From NCBI GenBank assembly GCA_037147155.1, contig JBAWVR010000024.1, forward strand, positions 1-13,816: a stretch of DNA of 13,816 nucleotides, in the 5' to 3' direction. Under the pieces are notes generated by a model that was not told the origin of the DNA, made no database searches, and saw nothing but the letters and a program-made list of their open reading frames with translations. Shown here piece after piece: positions 7,501 to 12,187 of the stretch. Made by a program: the position numbers and the translations under genes. Each line of letters begins with the position of its first letter. Positions within the stretch are counted from its first letter, which is position 1. Source of the DNA: JBAWVR01 sp037147155. Lineage in GTDB: Bacteria; Patescibacteriota; Minisyncoccia; Phycocordibacterales; GWA1-40-21.

Positions 7501-9520
7501 TAACGGACTCTGCCGCTGGTGCACCAACTGTTGCTGTAGCAGCTTCTGGAGAGGCTGGACCAGCAACTCCACCTAAAGGAGCTGCACCCGGAGTATATAC
7601 ACCAGTGGTGAGCAAATTGGTTTTCTTGACCAAATCTTTCAAAAGTCTGAAAGAATATACCCATTTATTGGCATGACAACCTTCCATACCTTCTCTTATA
7701 AGATGGACAGTTTTCTCTTCAGAAACATCAAATAAACCACTCTCTACACCCTTGATCAAAAGACCAGCATAAGTAGCCCAGAGATTCTGATCTCTTAATC
7801 TACCGAGGAATTTTTCAGCCACCTCAGCTACTCCATCTCTATCAATAATTTCGGTCTCAACAATTTTACTCAACGATTCCACTGCTGTGATCAAAGCAGA
7901 ACCTTTTTTATTCTCCAGATTTTCACTGAGAATTTTGGCAGTTTCTTTACCACCCAGAATACCGAGATTACGAACTTCATCTAGATATGGGAAATACTCC
8001 GCCCAATTTTTTGCTGTTTCTAAGGCCTTAAGTTTTGCTTTAACTTCATCAACAGGAGTTTCGCCGAGTTTGGACAATTCATCAATTCGATTCTTATCTT
8101 CAATCATCTTCTGACTTTCCGGAGTGGCTGGCATTACCGGTGCACCAGTCGGAGTAGCGGGAGTAGCTGGTATAGTGGCGGCAGCTGGTTTTGGACTGGC
8201 TGTTGGACCACCTTTCGGAGCTGGGGTTGTATTAATTACTGTTTTTCTGACCAGACCAGGTATGATGACATAATCTTTTTGAATTTGAGGTATCAAACTC
8301 TTCGCCTTGTCGCGCAAACCTTTGTCAGTAGGGATACCCATGAGAAATGTGCTTAGTAACACGACATCATCTACTGGTTCGTTATACTGTTTAAAATTTT
8401 GAATCTCGGCCATAAAAGCTGCTAATATATTCGGCACAGCATATTTCATGTATTCATCATTTGGTCTAACAAAATCAATTTTTGTAGTTTTAACCAAATC
8501 AATAAGCTCTGCCATTGTTTTGGCATCTTTTATTTTTTCTGCAAATTCTGCATTGAGCTTTATTTGATCTGGAGTCATAGCTGGAGCAGCTGGTGGTGCA
8601 CCGACTGGAGCAGAAGCAGGTACTTTTGGCGCCGCTGTTTTTGGCGCCGGGGCGGCTGCTGGCGCAGGAGTTGCTGGAGCCGGGTTTGCAGTTGCAGTCT
8701 TTTTTTGTCCGGGAACAAATTTGGTAAATATATTGGAAAAGGCTTTGCCAACGGCAACCTTTAACCCACCGTTCTCAGGAATACTATTCCAAACAACTTC
8801 CAAGAGAGATATCTTGGTTGGGAATGGTCCTTTATCTTTATATGCAGACAACTTGGCCAATTTGTCGAAGTTATTGTCTTCTAACAGATTAAAAATTCTT
8901 GCTAACTCTTTTTTAACGTCAGCCGCATTTAAATTATTACCATCTACGTCAACAAAAAGACTATCCTTAGATAAAGTTTTGATCTTATCAATTATTTCTT
9001 GAAAAGTTTTTAAACCAGCAAAAAAGTCGTCCGGAATATTTTCTGGTGCTTTTGGAGCTGCTGGGCCAGTGGCAGCCTTTGGCTGAGCGGCAGGAGCTGG
9101 TGGTTGAGCTGGGGTATTAGCTGGGGCGGCTGGTGGTGGAGTAGCTGCAGCCGAGGCGGCTGGAGCAGCCGGTTTTGGAGCTGGTGGCGGAGGAACAGGT
9201 TTTGGAGCTGGGGTGTACTTATTATAAGTTTCTTTTGCCAATTCTTTAACCCTGGCACGTAAACCTTTGTCTTCTGGCACACCAATCAAATTTGTATTAT
9301 CAAAATCAATAGCATCAAAATCCACACCGCCATCCTTAAGGTTTTTTATTTGGGCCACAAAACTCTCAATGATTTTATCCACAGCGACGGCTTGATATTT
9401 ATCCCCTGGCCTATTTAAGAATTCTTCAGGTGAATCTTTGATGGCCTGCAATATTTCTTCAATATTTTTCGCTTGTTTTATTTTTTCTTCAAGCTCGGAG
9501 TATTCTGGTATTTTTTCCAT
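4583..9520 (-). CDS. Giant multidomain repeat protein of unknown function
   Basis: This protein has 1645 residues from the ATG at 9520. Domain order as read by eye: three related helical modules at about 1-100, 165-275 and 315-430, each ending in a stretch like G-[VI]-P-x-[DN]-x-GL. They are joined by Ala/Pro-rich linkers at about 103-162, 278-312 and 432-470. Next come a helical region (about 470-640), another Ala/Pro linker, and a long helical region (about 690-1140). Then follow a strongly acidic patch and a Lys-Thr-Pro-rich tract (about 1143-1214). The end holds four degenerate repeats of about 70 residues, starting near 1235, 1420, 1507 and 1585, each with L-G-x-G-x-[YF]-D and a later H-Y-x-x-D-x-x-G-K; they recall WG-type repeats. 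No signal peptide or clear membrane span is seen. The annotated ATG has no Shine-Dalgarno, and the frame stays open 49 codons upstream to a TAA that ends the preceding gene. Confidence 0.85.
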   Translation of the reverse strand: MEKIPEYSELEEKIKQAKNIEEILQAIKDSPEEFLNRPGDKYQAVAVDKIIESFVAQIKNLKDGGVDFDAIDFDNTNLIGVPEDKGLRARVKELAKETYNKYTPAPKPVPPPPAPKPAAPAASAAATPPPAAPANTPAQPPAPAAQPKAATGPAAPKAPENIPDDFFAGLKTFQEIIDKIKTLSKDSLFVDVDGNNLNAADVKKELARIFNLLEDNNFDKLAKLSAYKDKGPFPTKISLLEVVWNSIPENGGLKVAVGKAFSNIFTKFVPGQKKTATANPAPATPAPAAAPAPKTAAPKVPASAPVGAPPAAPAMTPDQIKLNAEFAEKIKDAKTMAELIDLVKTTKIDFVRPNDEYMKYAVPNILAAFMAEIQNFKQYNEPVDDVVLLSTFLMGIPTDKGLRDKAKSLIPQIQKDYVIIPGLVRKTVINTTPAPKGGPTASPKPAAATIPATPATPTGAPVMPATPESQKMIEDKNRIDELSKLGETPVDEVKAKLKALETAKNWAEYFPYLDEVRNLGILGGKETAKILSENLENKKGSALITAVESLSKIVETEIIDRDGVAEVAEKFLGRLRDQNLWATYAGLLIKGVESGLFDVSEEKTVHLIREGMEGCHANKWVYSFRLLKDLVKKTNLLTTGVYTPGAAPLGGVAGPASPEAATATVGAPAAESVRTGPKPPPIPGSKPSIKEVEKDPLTLADLSAAKYDVSKALKNKAFGEFLRELGGDVFEEVFKDADKTEGMLKKYHEIFVKKNLLSKEVMTVMREKLGSFSDSKFAQIDSKLMELAINEPEKILKMYSSVERLQSARKGIKIAEAKLSSITGVAIDKIKGKYDDADLKAITEILKKQKHGSTGLGVFALWNSPAYWYRRYQLKKNYGVDVESLADLAYNTSRATWKAHNRFANETMAKEFEEERAGIKDAFGVRTLEASKIAPHGSVRDNLTRVEAGEPGFDAKNKTRKNFGPGIWASMMSGVANAASKVSEQVKNLVDWAGNSKVKIWDRSGHRSFDNVLNRILGDNASELNPSLDSVSKIESKYEQGRNELLASIFSEREVEDMMKEESEKYLKSSMEKIFSAESDWNKLLEPLKEIISLEKELNGNIARGMTRNILEIISDHIATEKDVVKRLALTSLFGQLSAFAGPVQAEEPEEGEDDDEEGDEGTDGGKTSKTPRSPKTPGATKTPKTPKTPGTPATSPTKKTATKGKGKAKSVKPEEEAETEYSPLDTGAPTSYEEEELVDLGDGLFDEKMVGGANEVHYLVDKDGKKISSEKYERLAKDSEGRLIGRVYDKDGKKNDNWYILDPKTGNPLELADGRAKDTEVGKPAKAVPESKKAPAAPEVVPTAPVVKTEEEPEYNPLENDRDAGDLSREPKVVTKAEATKGKEEVPESKEEVITPEVKVASEPIEKYSPDRNKKYSMNDTLDLGDGLLRKTVQHDDKLSYLLINKDGQTVSDYEYDDLVSNGEEIFGIFGDGKDDRIYSIDKTNGELIDMVETTDQSIPSPEYKLETIPNLGHGMYDRTETVDGKVLHFITDIRGKKLLSGHSFEKLDLTHDGLFGLSAVDGEWYEIHREKIEKEEKENEHILKPLGLGQYDLTETLDDEVVHYVTDMYGAKLYDRPYAEITKDKNGNLLSVDQNGKWWKIVR

Positions 9521-9670
9521 AGTTTTTTGATTGGTTGTTAAATTATTTGTTAGTGTTGTACTCGGGGCTGGACTTACGACTACTTGACTCAGGATATCTT
9601 TTGGATCGATTGGTGCCTTACCACTATTGGGCGGCGGGGTTTTTTTATTTTTTGCTGCTGCAGCCTTTTA
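9521..9670 (-). other. In-frame stop plus 49 open linker codons joining two genes
   Basis: Reading on the minus strand, the TAA at 9670-9668 ends the 180-residue gene. It is followed by 49 sense codons with no stop, in the same frame, which run directly into the ATG at 9520. The encoded stretch begins KAAAAKNKKTPPP and continues with VVVSPAPSTTLT. Its Ala, Pro, Lys and Thr richness matches the linkers inside the 1645-residue protein. This suggests that the two genes were, or are, one gene of about 1875 codons. A nonsense mutation, a base-call error, readthrough or a true gene boundary are all possible. Confidence 0.6.
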
Positions 9671-10210
9671 TTTTGCTGTTCTTTCATTAAATTTTCTTAA
9701 ACGTTCTGCTGCTACTGGGTCTAACGTTGCTCCCGGTGGTAATGATTGTTCGGATGGTTCAGAGGGTGGAGCTTCTTTTTCTTCATTGGGTCCAGCTTTT
9801 ATATCAGGACCGAAAATTTGCATTATTTTACCTTTAATACTTCCGTAATCAGCACTCGTCACTGTCTCATTAATTGCCTTGGCCATCGCCTGCATCTTGC
9901 TATCATAACTCGTCAAAATTGCTTCTAGTCTAGGATTTTGTTTGGTATTCGTAGTTGATGAATACAGATCCATCATTTTATTAATAAAACTACCAAGCTT
10001 GGCAATCTCTTCACTAACTTTTCCTATTTTGTCAAAAAACTGGTTTTCATCAGTTACCAATCGAAGCTCTCTGACTTTCAAATGACTGATTTTATTTATA
10101 ATATCCTTTTCCATTTCCTCAACCTTCACAATAAAATCCTTCACCCCTTGTGGTGTGTACTCAAGAACAAATTCTGGTGTTTCATTTATTATTTGTGGTT
10201 GTCTTTCCAT
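9668..10210 (-). CDS. 180-residue coiled-coil protein, possibly the N-terminal part of the giant protein
   Basis: I do not recognise this 180-residue protein. Residues 1-130 look mostly helical, with heptad-like spacing of hydrophobic residues (for example around VEEMEKDIINKISHL). Residues about 135-165 form a Pro/Glu/Ser-rich linker, and the end is a basic helix (AAERLRKFNERTAK). No signal peptide or membrane span is visible. The gene starts 8 nt after the map stop and lies in the same direction, so it belongs to the adk-map run. Its stop codon is followed by an open frame into the 1645-residue protein, and the basic helix at its end continues naturally into the KAAAAK segment after the stop. 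It may therefore be the N-terminal domain of one larger protein rather than an independent gene. Confidence 0.7.
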   Translation of the reverse strand: MERQPQIINETPEFVLEYTPQGVKDFIVKVEEMEKDIINKISHLKVRELRLVTDENQFFDKIGKVSEEIAKLGSFINKMMDLYSSTTNTKQNPRLEAILTSYDSKMQAMAKAINETVTSADYGSIKGKIMQIFGPDIKAGPNEEKEAPPSEPSEQSLPPGATLDPVAAERLRKFNERTAK

Positions 10211-10218
10211 TTTTGTAT

Positions 10219-10986
10219 TTATATTGTCAAAATTTCTGGACCGGCCTTGGTGATAACTATCGTGTGTTCAAAGTGCGCACTAGCTTGTCCGTCTTGGGTT
10301 CGATATGTGTAATCATCACTATCAAGCTTTATTCTGCCTGTCCCCATATTCACCATGGGCTCAATCGCAATCACCATGCCTGGACGAAGCTTTTCACCTT
10401 GCCCTTTGTTGCCAAAATTTGGCACAAAAGGATCTTCATGAACTTTATAACCGACACCATGACCACACAAATCCTCTACCAAACCGTAGCCGAGCGGACG
10501 AATAAATCTCTCCACTGCGTATCCAATATCACCTACATGCTTGCCTGACTGAGCTGCGGAAATACCGTAGTCTAAGGCCTTCTGGGTATCCTTCAAAAGC
10601 TTTTCTAGCTTCTCATCAATTTTACCCACTGGCACTGTCACCGCCGAGTCAGTCACTAAACCTCGATGAGTCAAAGCCATGTCCAAGGATACAATATCGC
10701 CCTCTTTCAAAATCCGATTGTGCTCATTGGGAATACCATGTACCACCTCATCATTGACGGACACACAAATAGAAGCTGGATAAGGACGACTAGCCCCAAC
10801 CGGTCGATAGAGAAAAATAGCAGACTTGTCACCACCATCAATAGCCAACTGGTGGGCGCGGTCATTCAAATCTTTGGTGTGCACACCAGGCTTCACCATA
10901 GCTGACACTTCACGCAAAATTTCAGCCAATCTTTTGCCACCTTCGCGTAGTATTTCTATATCTTGCTCGGTTTTGATGGTGATCAT
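10219..10986 (-). CDS. map: Methionine aminopeptidase, type I
   Basis: This cytosolic metalloenzyme removes the initiator methionine from nascent proteins. The 255-residue length fits the type Ia family, with no N-terminal zinc-finger extension and no type II insert. All expected residues are visible: His83 in VNDEVVHGIP, and metal ligands Asp102 (SLDMAL), Asp113 (VTDSAV), His176 (GHGVGYKVHEDP), Glu209 (IAIEPM) and Glu240 (HFEHTIVIT). His183 is the second conserved histidine of the HGVGxxxHE box. The gene starts 5 nt after the adk stop, reproducing the common bacterial adk-map pair, although secY and infA are not in the window. The 180-residue gene follows after 8 nt. No Shine-Dalgarno is visible before the ATG, so translation may be coupled to adk. 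Confidence 0.97.
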   Translation of the reverse strand: MITIKTEQDIEILREGGKRLAEILREVSAMVKPGVHTKDLNDRAHQLAIDGGDKSAIFLYRPVGASRPYPASICVSVNDEVVHGIPNEHNRILKEGDIVSLDMALTHRGLVTDSAVTVPVGKIDEKLEKLLKDTQKALDYGISAAQSGKHVGDIGYAVERFIRPLGYGLVEDLCGHGVGYKVHEDPFVPNFGNKGQGEKLRPGMVIAIEPMVNMGTGRIKLDSDDYTYRTQDGQASAHFEHTIVITKAGPEILTI

Positions 10987-10991
10987 AAAAA

Positions 10992-11588
10992 TTAAATATT
11001 GGTTTTTGACTGAATCTCAGTGAAAACTTGCTCAATAGTTTGTTCGCCATTAATATCATGAAAATTATAGTTTGGATTATTACGATAATAATCCACGGCT
11101 GGCTGTACATCTGTGTCAAACCAATTAAGACGAGCTTCAATATCCTCCTCATTGTCATCTGGACGCTTGCGCGCCATCATGCGAGCTTTAGACCATTCAC
11201 GAGATACATTCATGAGTAATACATCAGGTTTACCCCAATTATAAAATTTCAAAGTTGAGTCTAGGGTCATGGCTTCATGTAGTTTGCGTGGGCAACCGTC
11301 AAAGACAACATTCTCTCCTCCTTCGATATTTTTCATTAAATACTCAGACCACAACCCAACTACCAAAAATTCTGGCATAAGACCACCAGCCTCCATAATC
11401 TCAGCGCACTTTTTTTGTGTTAAAGTCTCACCTTTTCTAAATTCACGCAATAATGCTCCAGTTTCCACATGCACGGTCTTGCAACTTTTGTCATGTTCAC
11501 AGAGGTGCTTCATAATCAAATCAGCTTGTGTACCTTTACCACAACCAGAACGGCCAATAAAAATAAATACGCGTGGTTTAGATTCCAT
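10992..11588 (-). CDS. adk: Adenylate kinase, short form
   Basis: This enzyme converts ATP and AMP to two ADP in the cytosol. With the ATG at 11588 the protein has 198 residues. The P-loop is GRSGCGKGTQ (Lys18). The AMP-site segment is ETGALLREF, where the family usually has STGDMLR. The FDGCPR segment (96-101) stands in for the usual LDGFPR. The RPDDNEEDIEARL segment (142-154) carries the conserved arginine and acidic residues. The LID insertion is absent or very short, with SREWSKARMMARKR leading straight to DDNEE, so this is a short form without a zinc LID. A TTG two codons upstream is rejected as the start because it lies directly against the -10 box, upstream of the expected transcription start. 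It is the first gene of the operon, and map follows after 5 nt. Confidence 0.93.
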   Translation of the reverse strand: MESKPRVFIFIGRSGCGKGTQADLIMKHLCEHDKSCKTVHVETGALLREFRKGETLTQKKCAEIMEAGGLMPEFLVVGLWSEYLMKNIEGGENVVFDGCPRKLHEAMTLDSTLKFYNWGKPDVLLMNVSREWSKARMMARKRPDDNEEDIEARLNWFDTDVQPAVDYYRNNPNYNFHDINGEQTIEQVFTEIQSKTNI

Positions 11589-11594
11589 AGGCAA

Positions 11595-11622
11595 ATTATA
11601 TCACTTTTAAATAAAATTCCAA
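11595..11622 (-). promoter_or_regulatory. Extended -10 promoter of the adk operon
   Basis: On the minus strand a perfect TATAAT lies at 11600-11595, preceded by TGA (extended -10, TGn-TATAAT). A weak -35, TTGGAA, lies at 11622-11617 with a 16-nt spacer. The box ends 6 nt before the ATG at 11588, so the start site should coincide with the start codon and the message is probably leaderless. No other promoter this good is seen before the genes down to ndk. Confidence 0.65.
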
Positions 11623-11659
11623 GGAAAATCAATGTATTTTTAATATTTACACCACGGGG

Positions 11660-11687
11660 TTGCATTATTGACAAAAATGATTAATAT
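11660..11687 (+). promoter_or_regulatory. Promoter of tandem RNA unit 1
   Basis: TTGCAT (11660-11665), a 16-nt spacer and TAATAT (11682-11687). The same layout and the flanking GGTTGCATT and AAAAATG sequences recur before unit 2, which is the main support. The predicted start is near 11694. Other candidates nearby are TTGACA at 11668 and TATACT at 11694, but their spacing (20 nt) is poor. It faces away from the adk promoter. Confidence 0.5.
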
Positions 11688-11788
11688 AGTATTTATACTT
11701 GTTATTTTGACACTCACTTCTCTGAAGGCAGAACATGCTTCACAACCAAGAGAAGGTTACGACGACAAACCCAAACAAGGAGGTTGTT

Positions 11789-11893
11789 ATGACAAAAGCG
11801 GGTAGCGAAGAAGCGCCCCAAAAATCAATCCATAGGGTCCCTCGTCTTGGTTGGACGAGCAAACTCTCCTTTAGCTGGCTTTTGGCCAGATAA
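11789..11893 (+). CDS. Possible 34-residue small protein inside RNA unit 1
   Basis: The ATG at 11789 is preceded by AAGGAGG (11777-11783) with a 5-nt spacer. This is the only strong Shine-Dalgarno in the window. The frame runs 34 codons, starting MTKAGSEEAPQKS and ending WLLAR, to a TAA at 11891. The peptide is basic, has three tryptophan or phenylalanine residues near its end, and matches no family I know. Against coding: its last codons form part of a hairpin that is conserved in unit 2, where the same frame is broken; the matching start position in unit 2 is ATC; and the distance between conserved boxes is not kept in frame. It could be a real small protein, a leader peptide or a chance frame in an RNA gene. 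Confidence 0.4.
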   Translation: MTKAGSEEAPQKSIHRVPRLGWTSKLSFSWLLAR

Positions 11894-11900
11894 ATACATA

Positions 11901-11930
11901 GGCGGGCGCGACCTATGCGCCCGCCATTTT
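11901..11930 (+). terminator. Terminator hairpin of RNA unit 1
   Basis: The perfect 9-bp stem GGCGGGCGC/GCGCCCGCC (11901-11909 with 11917-11925) has a 7-nt loop and is followed by ATTTTCT. The T-run is short but adequate. The same GGCGGGC stem start closes unit 2. Confidence 0.75.
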
Positions 11931-11936
11931 CTATGG

Positions 11937-11964
11937 TTGCATTTCTCTAAAAAATGTATATTAT
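11937..11964 (+). promoter_or_regulatory. Promoter of tandem RNA unit 2
   Basis: TTGCAT (11937-11942), a 16-nt spacer and TATTAT (11959-11964). The layout is identical to that before unit 1, including GGTTGCATT and AAAAATG next to the -10. The predicted start is near 11971. It sits about 12 nt after the unit 1 terminator stem. Confidence 0.5.
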
Positions 11965-11970
11965 AACTAT

Positions 11971-12186
11971 CTGTCTAGTTCTTTAGGTTTTTCTAGAGCC
12001 TGTGGTCAGGCTCACAAAATAGAAAAACCGCAAACCTAACGAAAGGACCCGTATCGTAAAGACACCGGTCGTGTTCAAAAATCTGTCGCATGAGGCTTCG
12101 CCGCGTCGTAAACGGCGAAGCACTAAATTAACTGGCTTTAGGCCAGATAATCATAAAGGCGGGCACATCCTGTGCCCGCCTGTTTT
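11971..12186 (+). ncRNA. Candidate structured RNA, tandem unit 2
   Basis: This is a predicted transcript of about 215 nt. The 5' stem-loop has an outer stem GGTTTTTCTA/TAGAAAAACC (11986-11995 with 12020-12029), an inner hairpin AGCCTG/CAGGCT (11997-12012) and a 7-nt one-sided loop CACAAAA, the same plan as unit 1. Then come the boxes AAACC (12032) and AAAGGA (12042), a hairpin GACAC/GTGTT around 12061-12075, the box CAAAAATC (12076), a 9-bp hairpin GCTTCGCCG/CGGCGAAGC (12095-12121), a hairpin CTGGC/GCCAG (12132-12146) with ATAA, and the terminator. From CAAAAATC to the terminator it aligns with unit 1 at a constant offset of 257 nt. An alternative stem TTAGGTTT/AAACCTAA (11983-11990 with 12032-12039) would exclude the outer stem. 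No convincing start codon is present; the position of the unit 1 ATG is ATC here. Confidence 0.6.
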
Positions 12187-12187
12187 T
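12158..12187 (+). terminator. Terminator hairpin of RNA unit 2, possibly bidirectional
   Basis: The perfect 10-bp stem GGCGGGCACA/TGTGCCCGCC (12158-12167 with 12171-12180) has a TCC loop and is followed by TGTTTTT on the plus strand. On the minus strand the same hairpin lies 5 nt after the stop of the HEAT-repeat gene and is followed by TTTATGATT, so it may end both convergent transcripts. Confidence 0.85.

Larger units (their letters stand above)
778..11588 (-). other. Probable seven-gene operon, adk to ndk
   Basis: Seven minus-strand genes follow each other with gaps of 5, 8, 147 (an open frame), 39, 24 and 31 nt. I see no internal terminator hairpin. A good promoter lies at the adk end and a strong terminator lies after ndk. 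Co-transcription is inferred from this spacing. The operon mixes nucleotide kinases and map with an unknown giant protein and a translocase-type ATPase. Confidence 0.6.
11694..11930 (+). ncRNA. Candidate structured RNA, tandem unit 1
   Basis: This is a predicted transcript of about 235 nt, with an approximate 5' end taken from the promoter. Elements in order: a 5' stem-loop (outer stem 11717-11723 with 11749-11755; inner hairpin 11724-11730 with 11736-11741, one bulged G; 7-nt one-sided loop ACAACCA); a box AAACC (11767); a small hairpin AACAA/TTGTT (11774-11788) that places AAGGAGG partly in its loop; a short hairpin around 11800-11818; a box CAAAAATC (11819); a hairpin CTCGTC/GACGAG (11841-11859); a hairpin CTGGC/GCCAG (11875-11889) followed by ATAA; and a GC-rich terminator. 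Unit 2 repeats these elements with different stem sequences that still pair. I do not recognise a known family, and tRNA, SRP RNA, tmRNA and RNase P signatures are absent. It also contains a possible 34-codon reading frame. Confidence 0.6.
11660..12187 (+). repeat. Diverged tandem duplication of a promoter-RNA-terminator unit
   Basis: Two copies lie head to tail with a period of 257 nt at the 3' end, rising to 277 nt at the promoters because of small length differences in the middle. The shared boxes are GGTTGCATT, AAAAATG, CACAA, AAACC, AAGGA, CAAAAATC, CTGGCTTT, GGCCAGATAA and GGCGGGC. This accounts for nearly all of the gene-free stretch between adk and the HEAT-repeat gene. Confidence 0.65.

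Noticed and set aside
9010..9285. Gln/Leu/Pro-rich minus-strand frame overlapping the giant protein
   Set aside because: It is a shifted-frame shadow of the Ala/Pro-rich linker, whose low complexity removes stops in other frames.
9668..9670. Programmed recoding of the TAA
   Set aside because: The surrounding bases match no readthrough or frameshift signal known to me, and the other genes use TAA as a true stop; mutation, error or a real boundary are simpler.
11592..11594. TTG as start of adk
   Set aside because: It touches the -10 box and would not be transcribed; the ATG at 11588 fits the promoter and gives a normal N-terminus.
11668..11699. TTGACA with TATACT as the unit 1 promoter
   Set aside because: The 20-nt spacer is too long, and the TTGCAT-16-TAATAT layout is shared with unit 2. 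It remains a weaker alternative.
12055..12090. tRNA T-arm-like GTTCAAAAATC
   Set aside because: No acceptor, anticodon or D-arm can be built around it, and the flanks do not pair as a T-stem.
12089..12130. 13-codon ATG frame in RNA unit 2
   Set aside because: It has no ribosome site and lies across the stem of a conserved hairpin.
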